Shown here piece after piece: positions 1 through 7,720 of a DNA stretch of 64,000 nt; position 1 is the first letter of the stretch; the number at the start of each line of letters is the position of its first letter. Made by a program: the position numbers and the translations under genes. The stretch covers positions 806,001 to 870,000 of the forward strand of contig JAXGZL010000001.1 in the NCBI GenBank assembly GCA_040776985.1. The letters run 5' to 3'. A model generated the notes under the pieces. That model worked only from the letters and a program-made list of their open reading frames with translations, was not told where the DNA came from and did no database searches. This stretch comes from UBA6115 sp040776985. Lineage in GTDB: Bacteria > Bacillota > Clostridia > Christensenellales > Aristaeellaceae.

Positions 1-389
1 ACGGCTTTGCCCAGGCCGCTGCCGAGAACATTGACGTCATCGTCTGCTATGCGGACGGCCGCAACGACTATGAGGCCGCCTGGACCATCCCGGTGACCGA
101 AAAGGACGAAACCGGCAAGTCCGGCATGGGCCGCACCGCCTCCATCTGGGAAGAGCTCAATGTCATCGGCGTCACCGAGGGCATCTACAACGACACCGTG
201 GCCATCACCAAGGCCAAGCCGGAGGTCTACAACCCCGAGTTCATCAAGGCCCTGCAGGAGAGCCTGATTGCCATCATCGGCACTGAGGAAGGCAAGGCGA
301 TTTTCGATGTGTACAGCCACACCGGATATGCCCTGGCCACCGACGCTGACTATGAAGGCGCAAGGAAGGCGCTGGAAGCGGTCAAATAA
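1..389 (+). CDS. phnD: Phosphonate ABC transporter substrate-binding protein, C-terminal part (PhnD family)
   Basis: The frame is open from the window edge, so only the C-terminal ~128 residues are visible and the start lies upstream. The segment has the closing half of a type II periplasmic-binding fold as found in PhnD/PtxB proteins, which capture phosphonate, phosphite or similar oxyanions outside the membrane and deliver them to PhnE. The identification rests mainly on the next three genes (phnC, phnE, phnE), the standard order of this transporter. No catabolic phn lyase genes follow, so the true ligand cannot be read from context. Confidence 0.82.
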   Translation, partial: GFAQAAAENIDVIVCYADGRNDYEAAWTIPVTEKDETGKSGMGRTASIWEELNVIGVTEGIYNDTVAITKAKPEVYNPEFIKALQESLIAIIGTEEGKAIFDVYSHTGYALATDADYEGARKALEAVK

Positions 390-405
390 TCCTTGTTTAT
401 CAATT

Positions 406-430
406 GGGGCCGGCCCTCAAAGCCGGCCCC
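406..430 (+). promoter_or_regulatory. Intercistronic hairpin between phnD and phnC
   Basis: A perfect 9-bp GC-rich inverted repeat (406-414 with 422-430, 7-nt loop) lies 17 nt after the phnD stop and is followed by TGTTTTA, a poor U-tract. It could act as a partial terminator or 3'-end stabiliser that leaves more mRNA for the binding protein than for the ATPase and permeases. The role is inferred from position; the structure is seen directly. Confidence 0.6.
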
Positions 431-464
431 TGTTTTACACATCGTGTCAGAAAAAGGTGGCAGC

Positions 465-1238
465 ATGATACAGTTTATCAACACCAACAAGGTCTATCCC
501 GGCGGGGTGGTCGGGCTGAAGGATGTCAACCTGACCATTGAAAAGGGGGAGTTTGCGGCCATCATCGGCCTGTCCGGCGCCGGCAAAAGCACCCTCATCC
601 GCACGGTCAACCGGATGATTGACATCACCTCCGGCCAGGTGCTGGTGGACGGGGTGGACGTGATGACCCTCAAGGGGCGTGAGCTGCGCCGTTTCCGCCG
701 TAAAATCGGGATGATCTTCCAGTCCTTCAACCTGGTCACCCGCACCACGGTGGTGAAAAACGTGCTGGCCAGCCGGGTGCCTGACATGAACTTCCTGGCG
801 GTGCTGCTGGGGCTGTACACCCGGCAGCAGGAGCTGGACGCGCTGATGGCGCTGGAGAAGGTGGGCATCCTGGAGAAGGCCTACACCAGGTGCGACCAGC
901 TGTCCGGCGGCCAGCAGCAACGGGTGGCTCTGGCCCGCACCCTCAACCAGAAGCCCAGCATCATCCTGGCGGATGAGCCGGTGGCCGCCTTGGATCCGGT
1001 GACCGCCCGCCAGGTGATGAGCGACTTCAAGCAGATCAACCAGGACCTGGACATCGCCATCCTCTTGAACATCCACCATGTGGACCTGGCGCTGGACTAC
1101 GCGGACCGGGTGATCGGCATCCGGGCGGGGCAGATCGTGTATGATGGCCCCGCAAGCGCCGTCACCCAGGAAATCCTGGACGAGATCTATGGCGGCGCCC
1201 AGGTGCCCAAGGCCGCAGATCAAGAGGCGCAGCCATGA
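465..1238 (+). CDS. phnC: Phosphonate ABC transporter ATP-binding protein PhnC
   Basis: This 257-residue protein is the ATPase of the phosphonate-type importer. Walker A (GLSGAGKST) is at about residues 35-43, the signature LSGGQQQR at about 146-153 and Walker B (ILADEP) at about 166-172, all intact. Length matches the PhnC family. The ATG at 465 is chosen because an AAAGGTGG Shine-Dalgarno precedes it and the conserved N-terminal beta strand begins there. A longer in-frame start at 393 would run through the hairpin. Its stop overlaps the next start by 4 bases (ATGA), so translation is probably coupled to phnE. Confidence 0.93.
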   Translation: MIQFINTNKVYPGGVVGLKDVNLTIEKGEFAAIIGLSGAGKSTLIRTVNRMIDITSGQVLVDGVDVMTLKGRELRRFRRKIGMIFQSFNLVTRTTVVKNVLASRVPDMNFLAVLLGLYTRQQELDALMALEKVGILEKAYTRCDQLSGGQQQRVALARTLNQKPSIILADEPVAALDPVTARQVMSDFKQINQDLDIAILLNIHHVDLALDYADRVIGIRAGQIVYDGPASAVTQEILDEIYGGAQVPKAADQEAQP

Positions 1239-2284
1239 CCGAGCCCAAAAGACAGTACCGCCCCAATGTGCAGGCGGGCGCCAAACTGGCGGACGCGGCG
1301 CCGGAACGGCGCGTGACCGCGCCCAAAATCCCCCCCACGGTGCAGGTGGAAATCCTGCTTTTGCTGGGGGCTGTGCTGGTGCTGGCGTATTTTGCTTTTC
1401 CGGGCAGGCTGGGGGATATTCTGGTGGTGCCGGGCCTGATCCTGGTGGGCCTGGGCTGCCTGATGCACCTGATTTATCAGTACCTGGAGCCGGTTCCCCT
1501 CACCCTGCCCAGCGGCAGCGTCATCGGCCGCCCCCGCTCACGGCCCCTGCTGGCGGCCGCCATTTTCCTGCCGGTGGTGGTCTATTCCCTGGTGTTCACC
1601 AAGTTTGAGCTGGGCATCATTTTCAGCCGGGGGCACTACATGACCGGCATCCTGGAGAAGATCTTTCAGCCGGATTTCAGCTATTTCAACAAGGTCTGGG
1701 CGCCGCTGGTGGACACCATCAAGATGTCCCTGATGGGAAGCACCGCGGGCTCCCTGCTGGCGCTGCCCTTTGCGGTGCTGGCCAGCACCAACATCAACCC
1801 CAACAAGGTGGTGCTCTCCCTGCTGCGGGTTATTATCAACGTGGTGCGCACCCTGCCCACGCTGATCATCGCCTCCGTCAGCGCCCTGGTCTTTGGCCTG
1901 GGCACCTTTGCGGGCACGGTGGCCATCGCCTTTTTCACCTTTGGGGTGGTGTCCAAGATGCTGTATGAAAGCATTGAAACCATTGACATGGGCCCCTATG
2001 AGGCCATGGAATCCCTGGGGGCCAACCGCTTCCAGGCCTTCTGGAGCGCCTGTATGCCCCAGATCCTGCCCACCTACCTCTCCCACAGCCTGTACAGCTT
2101 TGAGATGAACATCCGCGCTGCCTCCATCCTGGGCTATGTGGGGGCGGGTGGCCTGGGCATCCTGATTGCCGAGCGGGTGGGCTGGCGGGACTATTACGGC
2201 CTGGGCACGGTGCTGCTGGCCCTGTTTGTGACGGTGCTGCTGATTGATAACCTCTCCGGCTTCCTGCGCCGCAGGCTGAGCTGA
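1235..2284 (+). CDS. phnE: Phosphonate ABC transporter permease PhnE (first copy)
   Basis: A 349-residue inner-membrane permease. After a charged N-terminus it has two hydrophobic segments close together (about residues 42-80), another near 105-120, then the usual binding-protein-dependent permease domain with the EAA-type loop (EAMESLGANRFQAFW, about residues 255-270) that docks on PhnC. It is longer than the second copy because of the extra N-terminal membrane segments. It overlaps phnC by 4 bases. Two consecutive permease genes imply a PhnE1/PhnE2 heterodimer, as known for some Gram-positive phosphonate transporters. Confidence 0.9.
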   Translation: MTEPKRQYRPNVQAGAKLADAAPERRVTAPKIPPTVQVEILLLLGAVLVLAYFAFPGRLGDILVVPGLILVGLGCLMHLIYQYLEPVPLTLPSGSVIGRPRSRPLLAAAIFLPVVVYSLVFTKFELGIIFSRGHYMTGILEKIFQPDFSYFNKVWAPLVDTIKMSLMGSTAGSLLALPFAVLASTNINPNKVVLSLLRVIINVVRTLPTLIIASVSALVFGLGTFAGTVAIAFFTFGVVSKMLYESIETIDMGPYEAMESLGANRFQAFWSACMPQILPTYLSHSLYSFEMNIRAASILGYVGAGGLGILIAERVGWRDYYGLGTVLLALFVTVLLIDNLSGFLRRRLS

Positions 2285-2298
2285 TAAAGGAGCATGGC

Positions 2299-3126
2299 AT
2301 GAGCTTGAACACACCCACAAAAAGCGTACAGATCAGCTATGACAACCGGCCGCGCAGGTGGTGGATCCCCACCCTTGCCTTCCTGCTGGTGGCCATCGCC
2401 CTGTACTGGTCCGGCACCGGCATCCAGTTCAAGGGCATCACCGCCAAGGGCAGCGAGGTGGCCTATGGCGTGCTGCACGGCATTTTCAACCCGGACACCA
2501 CGGTGCTGTTCGACACCGGGGACATGGGCGTGCCCTACCTGCTGTTTGAAACGGTGGCCATCGCCCTTTTGGGCACCCTGTTTGGCGGGCTGCTGGCGGT
2601 GCCCTTTGCCTTCCTGTCCTCCGACAAGATCGTGCCCCGCTGGCTGGCCTTCCTGGTGCGCAGCTTTGTGATGCTGGTGCGCACTATCCCAAGCCTGGTC
2701 TGGGCGCTGATCTGGATCCGGGTGACAGGGCCGGGGGCGCTGTGCGGCGTGGTTACCCAGAGCGTCTGCTCCATCGGGATGATTTCCAAGATGTATGTCA
2801 CCGCCATTGAGGATGTGGACACCCGGATTCTGGAGTCCCTCAACGCCATGGGCTGCACCACCTTCCAGAAGATCCGCTACGGCATCCTGCCCCAGCTGAC
2901 CGCCAACATGATGTCAACGGTGATCTACCGCTTTGACATCAACATCAAGGACGCCTCCACCCTGGGCATCGTGGGGGCGGGGGGCATCGGCTCGGTGCTG
3001 ATCCAGGCTATCCAGACCCGGCGCTTTGGCATCGCCGGCGCCTTCCTGGCGGGGATGATCCTGCTGATGCTGCTGATTGAATACCTGTCCACCCGCCTGA
3101 GGAAGCGCCTGGCGCAGGGCGTATAA
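2299..3126 (+). CDS. phnE: Phosphonate ABC transporter permease PhnE (second copy)
   Basis: A 275-residue permease related to the preceding one, with one N-terminal membrane segment and a C-terminal permease domain carrying the EAA-type loop (ESLNAMGCTTFQKI, about residues 180-193). The end of the fold reads STLGIVGAGGIG, the same motif region as in the first copy (SILGYVGAGGLG). The start has an AAAGGAGC site. It is the last gene of the importer operon, since a terminator follows 14 nt after the stop. It most likely pairs with the first permease to form the channel. Confidence 0.9.
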   Translation: MSLNTPTKSVQISYDNRPRRWWIPTLAFLLVAIALYWSGTGIQFKGITAKGSEVAYGVLHGIFNPDTTVLFDTGDMGVPYLLFETVAIALLGTLFGGLLAVPFAFLSSDKIVPRWLAFLVRSFVMLVRTIPSLVWALIWIRVTGPGALCGVVTQSVCSIGMISKMYVTAIEDVDTRILESLNAMGCTTFQKIRYGILPQLTANMMSTVIYRFDINIKDASTLGIVGAGGIGSVLIQAIQTRRFGIAGAFLAGMILLMLLIEYLSTRLRKRLAQGV

Positions 3127-3139
3127 GTGTTGTAATTCA

Positions 3140-3170
3140 GGCTCTGGCATCAGGCCGGGGCCCGTTTTTT
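3140..3170 (+). terminator. Rho-independent terminator of the phn operon
   Basis: An 8-bp stem with two G-U pairs (3140-3147 with 3155-3162) is followed by CGTTTTTT. It sits 14 nt after the second phnE stop and before the thioredoxin gene. Confidence 0.7.
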
Positions 3171-3264
3171 GTCCAACACTGTGACGGGAAGGCTGTTTAT
3201 CCTCATTTTCATAGGGTATACTTCAAATAGCGCGGTGCGCGGAAGTGAGAAAGGTGGAAAGACA

Positions 3265-3573
3265 ATGTCTGTGATCGAAGTAACCAAAGATAATTTTGAG
3301 AAGGAAGTCCTCCAGTCTGACAAGCCGGTGCTGGTCGATTTTTGGGCAGCCTGGTGCGGCCCCTGCCGCATGGTGAGCCCGGTGGTGGAGGAAATCGCCA
3401 AGGAACACCCGGAGATCAAGGTGGTCAAGATCAATGTGGACCAGGAACAGGATCTGGCCAGGCGCTATCGCATCATGTCCATCCCCTCCCTGTATGTGTT
3501 CAAGAACGGTGAAGTGGCCAACAAGACCATTGGCGCGGTGCCCAAGCAGAACATCCTGGCGATGCTGGATTAG
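3265..3573 (+). CDS. trxA: Thioredoxin
   Basis: A 102-residue cytoplasmic thioredoxin with the classical WCGPC active site at residues 30-34, the buried Asp in LVDFW (residues 23-27) and the cis-proline in SIPSLYVF. It reduces protein disulfides using electrons from thioredoxin reductase or ferredoxin-type systems; no reductase gene is adjacent. The ATG at 3265 has an AAAGGTGG site and gives the normal length; an in-frame ATG at 3169 would add 32 residues with no family counterpart. The gene stands alone between two terminators. Confidence 0.95.
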   Translation: MSVIEVTKDNFEKEVLQSDKPVLVDFWAAWCGPCRMVSPVVEEIAKEHPEIKVVKINVDQEQDLARRYRIMSIPSLYVFKNGEVANKTIGAVPKQNILAMLD

Positions 3574-3593
3574 TTGGCTTTATTTCCCAGCAT

Positions 3594-3620
3594 AAAAAGC
3601 GGCGAGACGGCCGCTTTTTT
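3594..3620 (+). terminator. Rho-independent terminator after trxA
   Basis: A 9-bp stem (AAAAGCGGC at 3595-3603 with GCCGCTTTT from 3610) ends in a run of six T, about 20 nt after the thioredoxin stop. A TATAAT at 3623-3628 follows immediately and may serve the next gene, although no good -35 is visible inside the terminator. Confidence 0.85.
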
Positions 3621-3662
3621 GCTATAATGGGTTTAGAGATCAGAATAGAAGGAGGACAGCCC

Positions 3663-4004
3663 ATGCTCTACTGCATCCAGTGCCGCGAACTGATGGATGC
3701 CCCCTGCGGCATCCGCCGTCATGAGACCCGGGCGCCGCAAACCGGCGATCAGGTGCTGCTCTTCCGGGGGGACAGCATCCAGGCAGGCATCCTGACCAGC
3801 ATGCTGAAGGAAGAAAACCTTCCCTTTCTGAAGGAAGGACGGATGGGCGCGGGGCTGACCACCTGGGCCGGGGAAATGATGGAAAGCTACAGTCTTTACG
3901 TGCCCTTTGAAAGGTATGACCAGGCCAGTGAGCTGGCCATGGTGCTGGTGTCCGCCCCGGTTGAAAATCCTGAGGATCCCGATACAACCGATGCCATAAA
4001 GTGA
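3663..4004 (+). CDS. DUF2007-like small protein
   Basis: A 113-residue soluble protein. A short N-terminal part with a Cys-x2-Cys pair (YCIQCRE) and a third Cys at about 15 could bind a metal. The rest resembles the DUF2007 'putative signal transducing protein' domain: a beta strand with the phrase GDSIQAGILTSMLKEENLPF, then LYVPFERYDQASELAMVL, as in proteins that fold like a small ferredoxin-type sandwich. The ATG at 3663 is preceded by AAGGAGG. No molecular function is established for the family. The gene lies 58 nt upstream of glutamate dehydrogenase and may be cotranscribed with it. Confidence 0.6.
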   Translation: MLYCIQCRELMDAPCGIRRHETRAPQTGDQVLLFRGDSIQAGILTSMLKEENLPFLKEGRMGAGLTTWAGEMMESYSLYVPFERYDQASELAMVLVSAPVENPEDPDTTDAIK

Positions 4005-4062
4005 ATGGAAAAGCGTCCTGGACCTGAGCCCATGGGGCGTGCCATGTGAAGGGGGTGCCAAC

Positions 4063-5316
4063 ATGACGGAGCTAAACCCGTTTGAGAACTATAAGCGGGT
4101 TCTTGACAAGGCGGCGCTGCTGCTGGGGCTGAAGGAGGATGACTACATCGCCCTGAAGTACCCGGAGCGCACGCTGCGCGTTTCCATGCCCATCAGGATG
4201 GACAACGGAACCATCAGGGTGTTTGAGGGCTTCCGGGTGCAGCATTCCAGCTCCCGCGGACCCTGCAAGGGCGGCATCCGCTATCATCAGAATGTGGATG
4301 AGGATGAGGTGATGGCGCTGGCCGCGTGGATGACCATGAAGTGCGCGGTGGTGAACATCCCCTACGGCGGGGCCAAGGGCGGCATCCAGGTTGACCCGTT
4401 CACGCTGAGCAAAAGCGAGCTGGAACGCCTGACCCGCAGATATGTGGCGATGATCATGCCCCTGATTGGGCCCAAACGCGACATCCCCGCGCCGGATGTC
4501 AACACCACGCCGGAGGTGATGGGCTGGATTCTGGACACCTACTCCATGCAAAAGGGCTATATCGTTCCGGGCGTTGTGACCGGAAAGCCCATTGAACTGG
4601 GCGGGTCACTTGGCCGCAGGGAGGCCACCGGGCGGGGCGTGATGATCGCGGCGCGGCTGCTGATGGAAAAAGTGGGCCGGTCCCTTCAGGGGGCGCGGGT
4701 GGCGGTGCAGGGCCTGGGCAATGTGGGCTCTGTGCTTGCGCTGCTTTTAAGCCGTGAGGGGGCGAAAGTGGTGGCCATGTCTGACATATCAGGCGGCATC
4801 TATGACAAGGACGGCCTCCCGGTTGAGGCGCTGTATGAGCACCTGAGCCAGCGAAGGCTCCTCAGCGAGTATCCGGACCAGCGCTTTGAGCGGATCAGCA
4901 ACGCGGAGCTGCTGGAAAGCGAGGTGGATATCCTGATTCCGGCGGCGCTTGAAAACCAGATTACCTCCGCGAACGCCGGGAAGGTGCGCGCGGCCTATAT
5001 CGTGGAGGCGGCCAACGGCCCCATCAGCCCGGACGGCGACAGGATTCTGGATGAACGCGGCATCACGGTGGTGCCGGACATCCTGGCCAATGCGGGCGGC
5101 GTGGTGGTGAGCTATTTTGAGTGGGTGCAGAACCTGCAGGAGTATATGTGGGAAGAGTGTGATGTGAACTGCAGGCTGGAGCGCATCATGACAAACGCTT
5201 TCAACGAAGTGTGGGACCTTGCGGGCGAAAAAGGCGTGACGCTGCGCATTGGCGCGTATATGTCCGCCCTCAAGCGCGTGGTGGGGGCCAAGAAACTGCG
5301 CGGCGTGTTCCCATAA
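4063..5316 (+). CDS. gdhA: Glutamate dehydrogenase (Glu/Leu/Phe/Val dehydrogenase family)
   Basis: A 417-residue enzyme of the hexameric Glu/Leu/Phe/Val dehydrogenase family, which interconverts glutamate and 2-oxoglutarate plus ammonia with NAD(P). The substrate-binding region KGGIRYH, the catalytic-lysine motif GGAKGGI and the nucleotide-binding GLGNVGSV are all present in order. Length and layout match the RocG/GudB type rather than the longer 450-residue GdhA type. The ATG at 4063 follows GAAGGGGG; a GTG at 4039 would add 8 residues. In an amino-acid fermenter it probably works catabolically, feeding reducing power and 2-oxoglutarate. Confidence 0.92.
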   Translation: MTELNPFENYKRVLDKAALLLGLKEDDYIALKYPERTLRVSMPIRMDNGTIRVFEGFRVQHSSSRGPCKGGIRYHQNVDEDEVMALAAWMTMKCAVVNIPYGGAKGGIQVDPFTLSKSELERLTRRYVAMIMPLIGPKRDIPAPDVNTTPEVMGWILDTYSMQKGYIVPGVVTGKPIELGGSLGRREATGRGVMIAARLLMEKVGRSLQGARVAVQGLGNVGSVLALLLSREGAKVVAMSDISGGIYDKDGLPVEALYEHLSQRRLLSEYPDQRFERISNAELLESEVDILIPAALENQITSANAGKVRAAYIVEAANGPISPDGDRILDERGITVVPDILANAGGVVVSYFEWVQNLQEYMWEECDVNCRLERIMTNAFNEVWDLAGEKGVTLRIGAYMSALKRVVGAKKLRGVFP

Positions 5317-5327
5317 GGCGGGCGGCC

Positions 5328-5999
5328 TCAGGCCGTGTCCCCGTCTTTTAGCAGGGTGAAGTGGTTGCGCTCATAGGCGATCAGGTTTTCCCTGGCCATG
5401 TGGCTCATCTCCCGGCTCAGGGCGCTGCGGTCCACCCCCAGGTAGTCCGCCAGGGCCTGGCGGTTGAAGGGGATGGTGAAGACATTGCTGCCGGAAAGCA
5501 AGGCCTGCCGGGAGAGGTAGGACATCAGCTTTTCCCGGGTGGAGCGCTGGGTGGAGTCTTCGATTTTGGACAGCAGCTTGCGGTTTTCATCCATCAGAAT
5601 GTCAAGCATGGTGCGGATCAGCCGGGATTTCAGCGGGCAGCGGTCGCAGCGGTTGGTGAGCAGCTGCCCGGTGCTCAGCAGCACCGCCTCCGTGGGCTCC
5701 GCCGCCTGGACGGACACCGGCAGCGAGCGGTCATTCCCGTTGGAAAAGGCCTCCACCAGCAATTCCCCCGGCGAGATGATGGACAGGATGGAGCGGTTGC
5801 CCCAGTAGTCCTCCCGGATCATCAGGGCGCTGCCGGAGAGCAGCAGCCCCGTTTCACCCGCCGGGCTGCCGGCGGGCAGCAGGAATTCCCCTTTATCATA
5901 GCGCCGCTCCCGGGCGCCCAGGCAGCCCAGGGCCTGGACAATCTCGCGCTCGTTCATCCCCTGGAACAGGCGGCTTTTTTTCAGCAGGCTAAGCTCCAC
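5328..5999 (-). CDS. Crp/Fnr family transcriptional regulator, probable regulator of hcp
   Basis: A 223-residue regulator with an N-terminal cyclic-nucleotide-binding beta barrel (about residues 10-120), a dimerisation helix and a C-terminal Crp-type winged helix (about 150-215, RQALADYLGVDRSALSREM as recognition region). A Cys-x2-Cys pair (NRCDRC, about residue 115) sits at the domain junction, but the four-cysteine pattern of FNR is absent, so the effector may be a haem, NO or a small ligand. It starts with GTG at 5999 after AAAGGAGG. It is transcribed divergently from hybrid cluster protein across a palindrome, the arrangement of HcpR-type nitrosative-stress regulators. Confidence 0.85.
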   Translation of the reverse strand: MELSLLKKSRLFQGMNEREIVQALGCLGARERRYDKGEFLLPAGSPAGETGLLLSGSALMIREDYWGNRSILSIISPGELLVEAFSNGNDRSLPVSVQAAEPTEAVLLSTGQLLTNRCDRCPLKSRLIRTMLDILMDENRKLLSKIEDSTQRSTREKLMSYLSRQALLSGSNVFTIPFNRQALADYLGVDRSALSREMSHMARENLIAYERNHFTLLKDGDTA

Positions 6000-6012
6000 A
6001 GCGCCTCCTTTT

Positions 6013-6026
6013 GTTGCAAATGCAAC
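6013..6026. promoter_or_regulatory. Palindromic operator between the Crp/Fnr gene and hcp
   Basis: The perfect palindrome GTTGCA-AA-TGCAAC lies in the divergent intergenic region. A -10-like TATACT at 6049-6054 places the hcp transcription start near 6061, so the palindrome would be centred at about -41.5. That is the position from which Crp/Fnr proteins activate class II promoters, and no good -35 box is visible, which fits activator dependence. It also lies just upstream of the regulator gene, so autoregulation is possible. Confidence 0.65.
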
Positions 6027-6091
6027 GACACTTTTGTCTGCATTGTCTTATACTTATGCCATCCTGTCAAGAAGAAATGAGGAGGACAATG

Positions 6092-7657
6092 ATGGACGCG
6101 ACGATGTTCTGTTACCAGTGCGAGCAGACCTTTCTGGGCAAGGCCTGCACCGGCAAAAAGGGGGCCTGCGGCAAGGATGCCGCCACATCCAACAGCCAGG
6201 ATGACCTGGCAAAGGCCCTGATCAGCCTGGCGGTGGCAGCCGGCGGCAAAAGCCCGGGGGAATCCCAGGACCTGCTGATGCTGGAGGGGCTTTTCACCGG
6301 CATCACCAACGTAAGCTTTGATGAAAAATCAGTGGACGAGATGACCAGCCAGGTGATGGCCGCCGCCCAGAAACTGGGCAAGGTGCCGGATGGGGTTGCC
6401 CTGCCCTGGGAGGACCAGGACCCTGACATCGCCTCCCTCAAGGCCCTGGTGCTGCTGGGCCTGCGCGGCATGGCGGCCTATGCCCACCACGCCTGGGTGC
6501 AGGGGCACAGGGACCCTGTGGTGACCGGCTTTATCTATGAGGCGCTGGCCGCCATGAACGGGCCCGGGAGCCTGGCGGACTGGCTGAAGCTGGTGGACAG
6601 GACGGGGGAAGTGAACCTGGCCTGCATGGCGCTTTTGGACAAGGCCAACACCGGCAGCTACGGCACCCCCACCCCTGTCACCGTCCCCCTCACCATTGAA
6701 CAGGGCCCCTTCATCGTCATCAGCGGGCATGACCTGAGGGATCTGAAGCTGCTGCTGGAGCAGACGGAAGGCAAGGGCATCAACATCTACACCCACGGGG
6801 AGATGCTGCCCGCCCACGGCTATCCGGAGCTGAAAAAGCACGCCCACCTGAAGGGTAACTTCGGCACCGCCTGGCAAAACCAGCAGAAGGAGTTTGAGAA
6901 CATCCCGGGGCCGGTGCTGTTCACCACCAACTGCATCATGCCGGTCAGGGACAGCTACCGCGACCGCATCTTCACCACCGCCGTGGTGCGCTATCCCGGC
7001 ATGGTCCATATTGACGATGATAAGGACTTTACCCCGGTGATTGAAAAGGCGCTGGAGCTGGGCGGTTATGCCGAGGACCAGAAAATGACCGGCATCAACG
7101 GCGGTGACACGGTGATGACCGGCTTTGCCCATGGCGCGGTGCTGGGCCTGGCGCCGGCCATCATCGAGGCGGTAAAGGCCGGTGAAATCAGCCGTTTCTT
7201 CCTGGTGGGCGGCTGTGACGGCGCCAAGCCGGGGCGCAACTACTACACCGATTTTGTGAAGGCCACCCCCCAGGATTCCTTCATCCTGACCCTGGCCTGC
7301 GGCAAGTTCCGCTTCAACGACCTGGACCTGGGCACGCTCAAGGGCCTGCCCCGGATCCTGGACATGGGCCAGTGCAATGACTCCTATTCCGCCATCAAGG
7401 TGGCGGTGGCCCTGGCGGAGGCCTTCCAGTGCTCCGTCAACGACCTGCCCCTGTCCATCGTGCTGTCCTGGTATGAGCAAAAGGCGGTCTGCGTGCTGCT
7501 GACCCTTTTGCACCTTGGCATCCGGAACATCCTGCTGGGGCCCACCCTGCCCGCCTTTGTGAGCGAAAATGTGCTGAAGGTGCTGGTGGACAACTACAAC
7601 ATCGGCCCCATCACCACAGCGGAGGAAGACCTGAAAAAGTTGATGGGCAGCAAATAA
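6092..7657 (+). CDS. hcp: Hybrid cluster protein (hydroxylamine reductase)
   Basis: A 521-residue iron-sulfur enzyme. Cysteines 7, 10, 19 and 26 form the N-terminal [4Fe-4S] motif of class I Hcp. Downstream are the conserved hybrid-cluster regions NCIMP, GGCDGAKPGRNYY and LACGKFRF with their cysteines, and the C-terminal LSWYEQKAV. Hcp reduces nitric oxide or hydroxylamine and protects anaerobes from nitrosative stress. Two adjacent ATG codons (6089 and 6092) are possible; 6092 gives better spacing from GGAGG at 6081-6085. No hcr reductase gene follows, so another electron donor must serve. Confidence 0.94.
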   Translation: MDATMFCYQCEQTFLGKACTGKKGACGKDAATSNSQDDLAKALISLAVAAGGKSPGESQDLLMLEGLFTGITNVSFDEKSVDEMTSQVMAAAQKLGKVPDGVALPWEDQDPDIASLKALVLLGLRGMAAYAHHAWVQGHRDPVVTGFIYEALAAMNGPGSLADWLKLVDRTGEVNLACMALLDKANTGSYGTPTPVTVPLTIEQGPFIVISGHDLRDLKLLLEQTEGKGINIYTHGEMLPAHGYPELKKHAHLKGNFGTAWQNQQKEFENIPGPVLFTTNCIMPVRDSYRDRIFTTAVVRYPGMVHIDDDKDFTPVIEKALELGGYAEDQKMTGINGGDTVMTGFAHGAVLGLAPAIIEAVKAGEISRFFLVGGCDGAKPGRNYYTDFVKATPQDSFILTLACGKFRFNDLDLGTLKGLPRILDMGQCNDSYSAIKVAVALAEAFQCSVNDLPLSIVLSWYEQKAVCVLLTLLHLGIRNILLGPTLPAFVSENVLKVLVDNYNIGPITTAEEDLKKLMGSK

Positions 7658-7675
7658 CAAACATAGCAAACAAAA

Positions 7676-7700
7676 GCCCGGAGATTGCGTGTCTCCGGGC
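7676..7700. terminator. Bidirectional terminator between hcp and the hydroxyacid dehydrogenase
   Basis: A 9-bp GC-rich stem (7676-7684 with 7692-7700) lies between converging genes. It is flanked by a CTTGTTGTTT tract on the plus strand and by CTTTTGTTTG on the minus strand. Confidence 0.75.
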
Positions 7701-7720
7701 CTTGTTGTTTCAGAGGTTTT

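Noticed and set aside
3169..3264. A 32-residue N-terminal extension of thioredoxin as a signal or anchor
   Set aside because: It would start at the end of the upstream terminator, and the strong Shine-Dalgarno lies before the internal ATG at 3265.
6329..7669. A 446-codon open frame on the minus strand opposite hcp, and similar long minus-strand frames opposite tpl and arcA
   Set aside because: They are shadows of GC-rich coding sequence: rich in His, Gln, Gly and Val, with no recognisable domain and no Shine-Dalgarno, while the opposite strand encodes a well-conserved enzyme.
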